Source: Verrucomicrobiota bacterium
GTDB lineage: Bacteria > Verrucomicrobiota > Verrucomicrobiia > Limisphaerales > PALSA-1396
Assembly (NCBI GenBank): GCA_016200005.1
Contig: JACQFP010000047.1
Coordinates: forward strand, 165,551 to 229,550
Length of the DNA stretch: 64,000 bases
Reading direction: 5' to 3'
The notes below the pieces were generated by a model. The model did not search any database and was not told the DNA's origin. It worked only from the letters and a program-made list of their open reading frames with translations. The stretch's first letter is position 1; each line of letters begins with the position of its first letter. Shown in pieces: positions 56,813 to 64,000 of the stretch. Position numbers and translations under genes: made by a program.

Positions 56813-57154
56813 ATGCCGCTCGTGAAGGCATTATCTGTCAAGCAGCCGTGGGCCAATCTGATTGCCTCGGGAGAAAAGACAATAGAAACGAGAACATGGC
56901 CAACGGACTATCGTGGCGAACTACTAATAGTTTCATCGCGAACCCCTCCGATTGAACCTGCTGGCTGCGCGCTTGCACTCGTAAAGCTCGTTGATTGCCG
57001 TCCGATGGAACGACGGGATGAAATGGCTGCTTGTTGCCCGATCTACCCCAACGCATTCTCATGGGTGTTTCGCGAAATTCGGAGAATCAAACCGTTCGAA
57101 GTGCGCGGACAACTTGGAATTTACGAGGTCGAAGTGCCGAACGAGCTGGCATGA
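56813..57154 (+). CDS. ASCH-domain protein in the QatD position
   Basis: A 113-residue single-domain ASCH protein: ALSVKQPWANLIASGEKTIE, TRTWPTDYRGELLIVSSR, and GQLGIYEVEV at the end. The ASCH fold is a beta-barrel related to PUA that binds RNA or modified nucleosides; some members are nucleases or amidohydrolases of acetylcytidine. The Trp/Thr/Arg cluster and KT-E are conserved binding-pocket residues. It follows qatC by 14 bp on the same strand, where known Qat operons carry the TatD DNase QatD. ATG at 56813 is chosen; TTG at 56807 is possible. An effector or modulator role is inferred from position. Confidence 0.88.
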   Translation: MPLVKALSVKQPWANLIASGEKTIETRTWPTDYRGELLIVSSRTPPIEPAGCALALVKLVDCRPMERRDEMAACCPIYPNAFSWVFREIRRIKPFEVRGQLGIYEVEVPNELA

Positions 57155-57173
57155 AACGCGCCCGGATGAAGAC

Positions 57174-57223
57174 GAAGTTTCTTTTTCAAGCCGGGTTGTC
57201 CGCCGTGTTGTTGTGCGGTTGAG
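57174..57223. repeat. 50-bp direct repeat, copy 1
   Basis: 45 of 50 bases match 58857-58906 in the same orientation; both begin gaagttt and end gtgcggttgag. In one frame both read KF(L/V)FQAGLSAVLLCG then stop, like a truncated signal peptide. Copy 1 begins 19 bases after the ASCH stop codon. Confidence 0.8.
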
Positions 57224-57247
57224 TGTCCGACCAAGCAACTCGCCCTA

Positions 57248-58783
57248 CTATGGATGATAATTGTCGAGCAGTGCCCTCTGGATGTGCTGAATGGCTGTGT
57301 TGACACGCCAGCGGAACTGGTTCGCATAGGCCTTTCGGTCGGTCGGGCCGGATGAAAATGCGCTGTACAGTTTGTGCTTGGAACCCATCGTCTGGTCGTC
57401 CACGGCAATTTCATTGTGATGTGGCAACGCGCCGCGGGTCTTGAAATCCGGCGCCTGGGCCAGGGCCGTCGGGATGCTCGTGAATCCTTCCCAGAACGTC
57501 GCCTGCGGATCATACTTCTGGGCGTATCTTCCTGAAATCAGTTTGCCGGCGCATTGTTGCGCCGCCTGCGGCTTTGTCCCGGTCCAAAGTTCGGTGTTCA
57601 TCGAGAACGCGTTCGAGGTGAGATCGAACGGTGGCAGCGACGGATCAGCCGGCATGGCCGTGTATTGCGGCGAGGCCACGAGTGGCACGCCGGGAGCGTA
57701 GATGACGGCCTGGCCACCGTCGGGCGCGACATTCTGGAGTCGAGCAAAATGCACGTAGGATGAATGGGCATAGAAATCGCCGATGGCATGGGCCGCCGCG
57801 CCGAAGCTGCCCCAATCGGTATTGTCTTTGCGGAAAACAGCGAGGCGTGCGTTCACTTGATCCCAACCTTCCGGAATGTAGCCGTTGTCAAAGTGATCGC
57901 GCGGGTCGTAGGTCAGGATGTTCGCGTCGAGCCACAGGCTTTTGCGTTTGATGGCGCTCAGGGCGGAGGCGGGAATTTTCGACTTCAAAGCCTGGTCGTA
58001 AATGGTGTCATGCACGGCTGCGGCGAAGCTGGGGTCGAATTTTCCCCAGAATTCCCGGTCCATGCAATAATCAGGAAAATCCACATCACGATCAAAATCC
58101 CGGGAGTGAATTTTCCAGAGATGATCGGCGTTGAACACATAATGCGGCATGTATTCGATGCTCTGGACCTTCGATTGAACGGCTTTGATCCCTTGTTTGT
58201 CCGGACGGGAACCGACCGCGGTCATTGGTTCGAGGATTTCCCACACGGCTGCTTCGTTCTGGTACATCACCCAGCAATGGTCGTTCGTTTGGAGTTTTCC
58301 GTTCGTCAGGCGGATGTGGAGCGACCCGAGTGCGACCCGGACACAATACCGGCTGATTCCGGCCGCCAGCAGCAGGGCCGCCAAAAGGAACGCCAAGTCC
58401 TCACAGTCACCGCCGCCCTGGGCCAGAGTTTCATCCGGATAAAGCCACGCATCGGGGCACCGGCCAACCTTATTGGCTTTGCGCAAATAGCGCAGTTTGC
58501 TGAACGAGTGCAGAATTGTGTCCGCACGGAAATCGAAACTTCCATTTGAGTGGGATCGGAAGCACGCCTGGTCCGATGGCGACAGGCTGTGGATCAGTTC
58601 ACCCAGCTTCTCGCTGACAACCGCGTTGTCGGTGGTGGTCAGGAATTCGCGGATATCAATGGGATAGCGCTTGTTCGTATTGGGGATTGTGCGCGAGGCC
58701 GGGATGATCGGCTTATAGACGATCTCATCGCCTTCCCAGTTCCAGGAGTCCCAAGGATTGACCAATGATATTTGGAGGCACAT
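57248..58783 (-). CDS. Transglutaminase-like protein with Het-C/zinc-phospholipase-like domain
   Basis: A 511-residue cytoplasmic protein without signal peptide. N-terminal half: transglutaminase-like cysteine protease fold with GGGDCEDLAFLLAALL (Cys127), NDHCWVMY (His169) and WEILEPM (Glu182), the likely catalytic triad. C-terminal half: AAAHAIGDFYAHSSYVHF with H332, D336 and H340, resembling the zinc site of Het-C or phospholipase C-like domains. The combination of a peptidase or transglutaminase with a Het-C-like domain is unusual and suggests an effector. It is flanked by two 50-bp direct repeats and lies next to the Qat operon on the opposite strand. Confidence 0.7.
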   Translation of the reverse strand: MCLQISLVNPWDSWNWEGDEIVYKPIIPASRTIPNTNKRYPIDIREFLTTTDNAVVSEKLGELIHSLSPSDQACFRSHSNGSFDFRADTILHSFSKLRYLRKANKVGRCPDAWLYPDETLAQGGGDCEDLAFLLAALLLAAGISRYCVRVALGSLHIRLTNGKLQTNDHCWVMYQNEAAVWEILEPMTAVGSRPDKQGIKAVQSKVQSIEYMPHYVFNADHLWKIHSRDFDRDVDFPDYCMDREFWGKFDPSFAAAVHDTIYDQALKSKIPASALSAIKRKSLWLDANILTYDPRDHFDNGYIPEGWDQVNARLAVFRKDNTDWGSFGAAAHAIGDFYAHSSYVHFARLQNVAPDGGQAVIYAPGVPLVASPQYTAMPADPSLPPFDLTSNAFSMNTELWTGTKPQAAQQCAGKLISGRYAQKYDPQATFWEGFTSIPTALAQAPDFKTRGALPHHNEIAVDDQTMGSKHKLYSAFSSGPTDRKAYANQFRWRVNTAIQHIQRALLDNYHP

Positions 58784-58856
58784 AAACTTGACGGAAAATT
58801 ACGCTGCACATTCCACACTGAACAGGCGTTTCTTTCGGCAATTTCAAATCCTCTCC

Positions 58857-58906
58857 GAAGTTTGTGTTCCAAGCCGGTTTGTCCGCCGTGTTGCTGTGCG
58901 GTTGAG
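58857..58906. repeat. 50-bp direct repeat, copy 2
   Basis: Partner of 57174-57223 (five mismatches). It lies in the 258-bp gap between the transglutaminase/Het-C-like gene start and the TolB-like gene start, so the two copies bracket a 1.6-kb single-gene unit. Confidence 0.8.
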
Positions 58907-59041
58907 ATGCGGCTCGTCGAAGGACAGAAGTCAGAATTCAGCGTCCATCTGCGTTCATCAGCGGTTAAGGTTTTTGCGTTTGTTTGTGGCAAAAATTCCG
59001 TGTTCATCCAGTCAATCTGTGGTTAAAGTCCGGCATCATTC

Positions 59042-60169
59042 ATGAACGCTCGAACACTTCCACTCTTGCTGCTCCTCGCTTCCAGCGCCGCTTTGGGTCT
59101 CGTTGCAGCGGAAAAACCTACCATCACGGCCGGCAGGAGTCCCGCCGATGAATTGCCGTCGCACATCAAGCGGCTCACGTGGTTCGGGGAGCGCGCCGAT
59201 TGGTCGCACGATGGGAAACGGATTCTGTTCGTCGAAAAAACCTTTGGCGACGTGTACGAAGTCGAATTGGCGACGGGACGCATCCGGGCCATGACGCATC
59301 ACTATCCACATCATGGTTACACGCGGGCGCTTTATCTGGCCAACGATGACATCCTGTTGTCCGGTCCGGAAACCTTCGATCCGAAGAAACCCGGCGACGC
59401 GCGCACACAATGTTTTCTCTCCGTGCTGGACCAGAGCCTCACCAAGCCGCCGGTGCCACTGGGCACGAAGTGTTCGGAAGGACCGGCGGTGTCGCGCAAA
59501 CGGATGCACATCGCCTGGACGCACGTGAGCGCACAGTATCCGGACAAGTTGCCGAATGGCGCGTCGCAGATGCGCGAGGCGGATATTGTGTATGGAAACG
59601 ACGCGCCCCTCACCCCGTCCCTCTCCCCATCCGATGGGGAGAGGGTGTCCGGAGGACGGGTGAGGGGTACGCCAAAGCTTGCGAACGAGCGGCTCATCCT
59701 CGACAGCCGCGAACTGCCGTTCAAGTGCACGATGGAGACGCAGAATTTCGTGCCGCCGGATGAAAAGCGGTTGACGTTCTCTGCTTACGGATTTCAAGGC
59801 ACGGAAGTGTGCGTGGTGGATTTGGCGACCAAAGCTGTGACGAACCTCACGAATTCGCCGGATGAATACGACGAACCGGAGGGCGTTTTCCCCGACGGCA
59901 GGTTCACGCTGGTCGAGTGCGACAAGCAGAACAAGCAAGGCCCGAATCATATTGATTTGTGGAAGTTGCGGCTCGACGGCGGCGGTTACGTGGAGCGACT
60001 GACGTATTTCTCGGATTATCCGGGTTACAAGGCTTCGAATCCGGTGGTGAGCGATGACGGCAGGTTCGTGGCGTTTCAGATGGCGAAGTCAAAAGATGCC
60101 GCGGGTGTGGGCCACGGGATTTTCATCCTCGATTTGTCCAAGGCAAAGCGGAAACCGTCACGTCCATGA
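59042..60169 (+). CDS. Exported TolB/PD40-like beta-propeller protein
   Basis: A 375-residue exported protein (LPLLLLLASSAALGLVAA signal) with WD40-like PD40 blades: ERADWSHDGKRILFVEKTFG, EGPAVSRKRMHIAWTH, NFVPPDEKRLTFSAYGFQG and NPVVSDDGRFVAFQMAKS. These occur in oligogalacturonide-type lyases and periplasmic sensors. Residues about 188-209 (LSPSDGERVSGGRVRG) come from a family E palindrome inserted in frame. Its TGA overlaps the next gene's ATG (ATGA), so translation is probably coupled. No catalytic residues are certain. Confidence 0.82.
   Translation: MNARTLPLLLLLASSAALGLVAAEKPTITAGRSPADELPSHIKRLTWFGERADWSHDGKRILFVEKTFGDVYEVELATGRIRAMTHHYPHHGYTRALYLANDDILLSGPETFDPKKPGDARTQCFLSVLDQSLTKPPVPLGTKCSEGPAVSRKRMHIAWTHVSAQYPDKLPNGASQMREADIVYGNDAPLTPSLSPSDGERVSGGRVRGTPKLANERLILDSRELPFKCTMETQNFVPPDEKRLTFSAYGFQGTEVCVVDLATKAVTNLTNSPDEYDEPEGVFPDGRFTLVECDKQNKQGPNHIDLWKLRLDGGGYVERLTYFSDYPGYKASNPVVSDDGRFVAFQMAKSKDAAGVGHGIFILDLSKAKRKPSRP
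59605..59668. repeat. In-gene palindromic element (family E, copy 3)
   Basis: ccctctccccatccgatggg plus gagaggg form the core, with cccctcaccccgtc and gacgggtgagggg as outer arms. It is read in frame in the TolB-like gene as TPSLSPSDGERVSGGRVRG. Nearly identical to copy 1 in core sequence. Confidence 0.85.
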
Positions 60170-61134
60170 ATCTTCCGCGCGGAATCGTTTCCGTGCTGCA
60201 AACGCCGTTCACTCCCGGTGGCAACGTGGACGACGCCTCGCTCGTCAAGCTGATGGAAGCCGCGATGCGCGATGGCGTGAATGGTTTCCTCGCGCCCGTC
60301 GTTGCCAGTGAAGTGGATTTCCTGTCGCGACAGGAACGGGAAGAAATCATCCGATGTGTGGCCGCGACCGTTCGTGGGCGCGTGCCGTTTATCGTCGGTG
60401 CGTCCAGCCGGGACATGGACGAGTGTCGGCACTTTGCGCGGCTCGCGGAGGAAGTCCGGGCCGCTGCATATCTCGTGGCCGTTCCGTCGGCGCTCTATTC
60501 TCGTCCGGAGGAAATCGTCGGCTTTTTCCAAGCCGTGCGCGCAAGCATTGATTTGCCTTTGGTCATTCAGGATTTGGAATGGAACGGGCCGGGACTTTCG
60601 ATCCGGACTCTCAGGCGGATCAAAGAAGTCGTCCCGACTTTGGCCGGAGTGAAGATTGAAACTGTGCCGTCTGGTCCCAAATACACCGCCGTCCGTCGCG
60701 CGTTGGGCAGCGAATTCTTCATTGCTGGCGGCTGGGCCGTGCCGCAAATGATCGAGGTGCTGGATCGCGGCGTGGACGCGCTTATTCCGGAAAGCTCTAT
60801 GGTGGCAGTCTATTCGGCAATTTATCGGGCGCACGCCAGCGGCGACCGCGCGAAAGCCGTGCGCATTTTTCACCGTCTCATTCCCGTGCTCACGTTCACC
60901 AACCAAGAGATTGGTCTCTCGATCGCCTTCTTCAAACGCCTGCTGGAACGCAAAGGGGTCTTTCTGTCCGCCACGATGCGCCAAACTTGGTCGGGCTGGG
61001 ACGAATACAATCTGCGAATTGCCGACGAGCTGATCGATCTCTACTTGGCACTCGAAAAGGAGATTCAGGCGGAGCGACCTCATCAAGCTGCGGAGCCGCC
61101 AACGAAAGGAGGCGGACACAATGCGTCGTGCTGA
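60166..61134 (+). CDS. DapA-family aldolase/lyase
   Basis: A 322-residue TIM-barrel enzyme of the dihydrodipicolinate synthase/N-acetylneuraminate lyase family. Schiff-base Lys163 lies in AGVKIETVP; candidate Tyr111 in SALYSRP. The usual G-T-T-G-E at the phosphate/carboxyl site is replaced by VVASEVDFL, so the substrate probably is not pyruvate plus aspartate semialdehyde. Coupled to the preceding TolB-like gene by ATGA and followed by a glycosidase-like gene, it may degrade a sugar acid. The housekeeping dapA is expected elsewhere. Confidence 0.88.
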   Translation: MNLPRGIVSVLQTPFTPGGNVDDASLVKLMEAAMRDGVNGFLAPVVASEVDFLSRQEREEIIRCVAATVRGRVPFIVGASSRDMDECRHFARLAEEVRAAAYLVAVPSALYSRPEEIVGFFQAVRASIDLPLVIQDLEWNGPGLSIRTLRRIKEVVPTLAGVKIETVPSGPKYTAVRRALGSEFFIAGGWAVPQMIEVLDRGVDALIPESSMVAVYSAIYRAHASGDRAKAVRIFHRLIPVLTFTNQEIGLSIAFFKRLLERKGVFLSATMRQTWSGWDEYNLRIADELIDLYLALEKEIQAERPHQAAEPPTKGGGHNASC

Positions 61135-61222
61135 ACCGCCCCTCTTTACGTCGTCGGTTACTACCGATGCATTTTCCTTTTCCCTTGCGCGCGGTCGCCA
61201 ACCTTTGCAGTCATACTCAGTC

Positions 61223-63748
61223 ATGCATTCGTTCAAGAATCGAATCAGCCTGATCGTCGCGCTGAGTTCGTCGTTCTGCAGTCTGTGCCTGTCGGCAAAT
61301 TCTCACGCCGCAACGAACCTCGACTTGACGAGGGCGACCATCGTCGTGCGCCCCGGAACTCTTCCGCCCGCCGAGCAGACCGCAGCGCGCGTGTTGGTGG
61401 AAGAAGTGAAGAAGCGGACGGGTTTGAACTGGCCGATCGCCACCACCTGGCCGAAACGCGGTGTGGCCATCGCGATCTCTTCAGGTTCAAGCGACGCCAC
61501 TTGGCCCAGAGCCATGCCGCGCCGACTTGGAGACAACTTGCCAGAAAACCAACCGGAAGGCTTTCGATTGCTGACTGAAAATGAGCCGGCGCAATCCGCC
61601 GTCGTCTGGATTGGCGGTGCAGATTCCCGTGGCGCATTGTTCGGCGTCGGTCAATTTATGCGCTTCTTGAACTGGGCCAAAGGTTCGGCCAGCGTCCCGT
61701 CCGATCTCGACATCGCTACGGCGCCGGTTCAACCGATTCGCGGACATCAACTCGGTTATCGCTCCACGGCCAACAGTTACGATGGCTGGGGCGACAAGCA
61801 ATTCGAGCAATACATCCGCGAACTGGCCTTGTTCGGCGCGAACAGCATTGAGGGCATTCCCTTTCAGGGCGGGCGCAAAAGCCCGCACATGCCGTTGCCG
61901 CGTGACGTGATGAACCGGAGGCTCAGCGAAATCTGCGCCCGCTACGAGATGCAGTATTGGATCTGGGTGCCGGCGGACTTCGATCTCAAGGATACGACGC
62001 AACGCGCAAAAGCATTGGAGCAACATGAAGCGTTGTTCCGCGATTGCCCGCGGCTCGACGGCGTCTTCTTTCCCGGCGGCGATCCGGGGAACAATCCGCC
62101 CGAACTTGTGATTCCGTATCTGGAAGACATGTCGAAGTCCCTGCTCAAACATCATCCGCGCGCAAAGATCTGGCTCTCGATGCAGGGATTCCGGAAGGCC
62201 CAGGTTGATTACGTCCACCACTGGATCAACGAGAAAATGCCCGACTGGTTGGGTGGTCTCGTCGCCGGGCCGAGCAGTCCGCCCATTCCGGAAATCCGCG
62301 CGCGTCTGCCGCAACGGTACGGGCTGCGCGATTATCCGGACATCACGCACACCGTGCGCTGCCAGTTTGAAGTTCCGTGGTGGGACCCGGCCTTCGCGTT
62401 AACGCTCGGCCGGGAGTGTTCGAATCCGCGCCCCGTTTTCTACAAGCTGATTCAAAACTGGTTTGGCCCATACACCAGCGGCTTCATTTCGTATTCGGAC
62501 GGCGTTCACGACGACGTCAACAAAACCGTCTGGAGCATGTCAGGTTGGAATCCTGATCTCCAGGCGCGTGAGATCCTCATTCAATACACGCGGTTCTTTT
62601 TTGGTCCGCCGGTTGCCGAGTCAGCGGCGGACGGAATTCTCGCGCTGGAAAAGAACTGGGAAGGTCCACTGGCCAGCAACGGCAGCGTGGACGCAACCCT
62701 CGCGCTGTGGCAACGACTGGAGCGTGAATCGCCGCAACTGCGCGGCAACTGGCGCTGGCAACTTTGCCTGCTCCGGGCCTACTACGACGCCTACACGCGG
62801 CATCGGTTGATCTATGAAACCGAACTGGAGCATGAGGCGAATCAGGTTTTGGCGACCGCTCCCGCGCGCGGTGCCAACGTTGTGATGGACTCCGCCCTCG
62901 CAGTTTTGCAGCGCGCAGTTTCGCAACCCATCGAGAAGGAGTGGCGGGCGCGCATCGGCGACTTGTGCGCGGACTTGTTCAAAGCGATCAAGCTGCAAAC
63001 GAGCGTCCCGCTTTATCAGGCCAGCGGCCATGAGCGCGGCGCGGTGCTGGACTTTGTCGATCACCCGCTCAACAACCGCTGGTGGTTGGAGGATGAGTTC
63101 GCTCGAATCCGAAAACTTGGCGGCGAAAATTCCCCTCACTCGGCTGGAAGCCACCCTCTCCCCGTCGGACGGGGAGAGGGACGGGGTGTGGGGACCGGCG
63201 TTTCATCTAATGCAGCCGGAAGTACGAACGTCCGTGGTGACTCCTCGGAAACCGCCAAGCTCAAGGCGCTGGAACTGATACGCACCTGGGAAAATCCCGG
63301 CGTTGGCAGTTTCTATGATGAAGTGGGCAACATTGCCAAATCGCCCCACGTCATTCGTGGCGAGGGAAGGAACACGGATCCGACCGGCGAAAAGAATCCG
63401 ACTCCTGGTTTCTGGTGGTGGGACGAAGGTTCGAGCCGCAAGCGCCTTTCGTGGCAGACCAGCATGGACTGGCCGCTGGGACTCGCGTATCATCAGCTCG
63501 ACCCGGCGGCGAAGTATCGGGTGCGGTTGACGGGCTATGGCCAAGTGAAGTTGCGGGCCAACAGCCAACTCCTGACTCCCACACGGGAAGCCAGGCACGA
63601 CATCGGCGAATTCAAGGAGTTTCCGGTGCCAGCCGCATTGCTCAAAGACGGCAAACTGCTCTTGACCTTCGACCCGCTGCCGGACGAAGCCCATCTCAAC
63701 TGGCGACAGCAATCCCGCGTCAGCGAAGTGTGGTTGTTGAAGGACTGA
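61223..63748 (+). CDS. Secreted GH67/GH20-like glycoside hydrolase
   Basis: An 841-residue exported protein with signal peptide (ISLIVALSSSFCSLCLSANS). The N-terminal domain (TIVVRPGTLPPAEQTAARV, RTGLNWPIA) resembles the alpha-helix/beta domain preceding GH67 alpha-glucuronidase and GH20 catalytic domains. A TIM barrel follows: RGHQLGYRSTANSYDGW, FGANSIEGIPFQGGR, LDGVFFPGGDPGNNPPELV and GFISYSDGVHDDVNK. A helical region and a C-terminal beta domain end it. Residues about 637-658 (HPLPVGRGEGRGVGTG) derive from a family E palindrome. The substrate is unknown; the preceding aldolase and propeller suggest a uronic-acid glycan. Confidence 0.78.
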   Translation: MHSFKNRISLIVALSSSFCSLCLSANSHAATNLDLTRATIVVRPGTLPPAEQTAARVLVEEVKKRTGLNWPIATTWPKRGVAIAISSGSSDATWPRAMPRRLGDNLPENQPEGFRLLTENEPAQSAVVWIGGADSRGALFGVGQFMRFLNWAKGSASVPSDLDIATAPVQPIRGHQLGYRSTANSYDGWGDKQFEQYIRELALFGANSIEGIPFQGGRKSPHMPLPRDVMNRRLSEICARYEMQYWIWVPADFDLKDTTQRAKALEQHEALFRDCPRLDGVFFPGGDPGNNPPELVIPYLEDMSKSLLKHHPRAKIWLSMQGFRKAQVDYVHHWINEKMPDWLGGLVAGPSSPPIPEIRARLPQRYGLRDYPDITHTVRCQFEVPWWDPAFALTLGRECSNPRPVFYKLIQNWFGPYTSGFISYSDGVHDDVNKTVWSMSGWNPDLQAREILIQYTRFFFGPPVAESAADGILALEKNWEGPLASNGSVDATLALWQRLERESPQLRGNWRWQLCLLRAYYDAYTRHRLIYETELEHEANQVLATAPARGANVVMDSALAVLQRAVSQPIEKEWRARIGDLCADLFKAIKLQTSVPLYQASGHERGAVLDFVDHPLNNRWWLEDEFARIRKLGGENSPHSAGSHPLPVGRGEGRGVGTGVSSNAAGSTNVRGDSSETAKLKALELIRTWENPGVGSFYDEVGNIAKSPHVIRGEGRNTDPTGEKNPTPGFWWWDEGSSRKRLSWQTSMDWPLGLAYHQLDPAAKYRVRLTGYGQVKLRANSQLLTPTREARHDIGEFKEFPVPAALLKDGKLLLTFDPLPDEAHLNWRQQSRVSEVWLLKD
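63131..63194. repeat. In-gene palindromic element (family E, copy 4)
   Basis: ccctctccccgtcggacggg plus gagaggg form the core; tcccctcact and gtgtgggga are the outer parts. It is a variant with gtc/gac in place of atc/gat, a compensatory change that preserves the stem. It is read in frame in the GH-like gene. Confidence 0.8.
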
Positions 63749-63886
63749 ATGCGAATGGCACCGAACGATGGAGTGATTCAGTCGGTAGCCAACACCATCG
63801 GCGACTGCAACCCCGTCTGCTTGTGCGTGTGGGATCGAGAATTACATCGCGTGACAATGTCGGTGCATCTGATAGATTGAAGCCGG

Positions 63887-64000
63887 ATGAAATCAGCGCC
63901 GACATACAATTTTCCACCGGAGGTTCCCATCTGGGTTGACCCGGAACGGTTGAGTGGCACACCCTGCTTCAAAGGCACGCGCGTGCCGGTGGATAGCCTG
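63887..64000 (+). CDS. DUF433 antitoxin-like protein, partial
   Basis: The first 38 codons of a gene that runs past the window end: MKSAPTYNFPPEVPIWVDPE, then RLSGTPCFKGTRVPVDSL. The SGTPCFKGTRVPV motif is diagnostic of DUF433, small winged-helix proteins that usually serve as antitoxins to a DUF5615 PIN-like toxin gene immediately downstream. ATG at 63887 is preceded by gaagccgg. The toxin would lie outside the window. Confidence 0.85.
   Translation, partial: MKSAPTYNFPPEVPIWVDPERLSGTPCFKGTRVPVDSL

Noticed and set aside
52785..57154. Search for a tatD (qatD) gene near qatABC
   Set aside because: No protein in the window shows the TatD metal-binding HxH start or TIM-barrel motifs, so the gene is recorded as absent.

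Overview
The window looks like a piece of a Verrucomicrobiota chromosome, most likely from the Pedosphaera/Limisphaerales side of the phylum. The evidence is family content: a DUF1501 gene next to a DUF1549/DUF1553 cytochrome-c gene, a prepilin-like protein with a [20 protein letters not shown] start and a late H...DGH motif, Tat-exported Gfo/Idh proteins, many secreted beta-propeller and sugar-processing proteins, and numerous short palindromic repeats. Base composition is fairly GC-rich by eye. No rRNA, tRNA, CRISPR array, insertion sequence or phage gene was recognised.

Layout. 0-5.2 kb: end of a polysaccharide flippase, a GT2 glycosyltransferase, an NtrC-type regulator, a TPR lipoprotein and a nucleotidyltransferase. 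5.3-13 kb: housekeeping genes on the minus strand, namely cca, a sugar isomerase, rpsU, rpoD, and a Fur-family gene followed by sufB and sufC. 13-17 kb: a sensor-like fragment meeting a truncated FG-GAP protein tail to tail. 17-38.5 kb: secreted or exported proteins, including an oxidoreductase, a double beta-barrel, lipoproteins, InlB-repeat and carbohydrate-binding proteins, a GH101-like protein, a broken sialidase and DUF1501/DUF1553. 38.7-47.7 kb: convergent HicB/HicA, a radical SAM enzyme, and a DNA-processing cluster of RecQ-phosphoribosyltransferase fusion, DprA-like protein, PaaX-like regulator and SWIM-SNF2 helicase. 48-52.8 kb: an ACT protein, a PQQ propeller, a BNR protein and a membrane protein. 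52.8-57.2 kb: a Qat-type antiphage operon. 57.2-64 kb: a transglutaminase/Het-C-like protein, a TolB-like protein, a DapA-family aldolase, a GH67/GH20-like protein and the start of a DUF433 antitoxin.

The most interesting system is the Qat-like operon: KAP ATPase, QatB with Met-Gly start, and QueC-like QatC. The expected TatD nuclease (QatD) is absent, and a small ASCH-domain protein occupies the fourth position. The RecQ-PRTase/DprA/PaaX group is the second candidate. It joins a helicase, a ComF-type transferase and DprA, the same parts used in natural transformation, and two near-identical perfect palindromes bracket the regulator.

The third theme is repeats. Several unrelated palindromic or text-like short repeats occur between genes, and at least three families are inserted in frame inside coding sequences (SNF2 helicase, PQQ protein, TolB-like protein, GH-like protein), adding low-complexity loops such as TLSPSDGERDGVRG. 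Secreted proteins also share a C-terminal module of about 65 residues ending in F(F/Y)R(L/V), possibly a sorting domain. A secreted protein of about 1060 residues is split by one in-frame TAA at 31052-31054.
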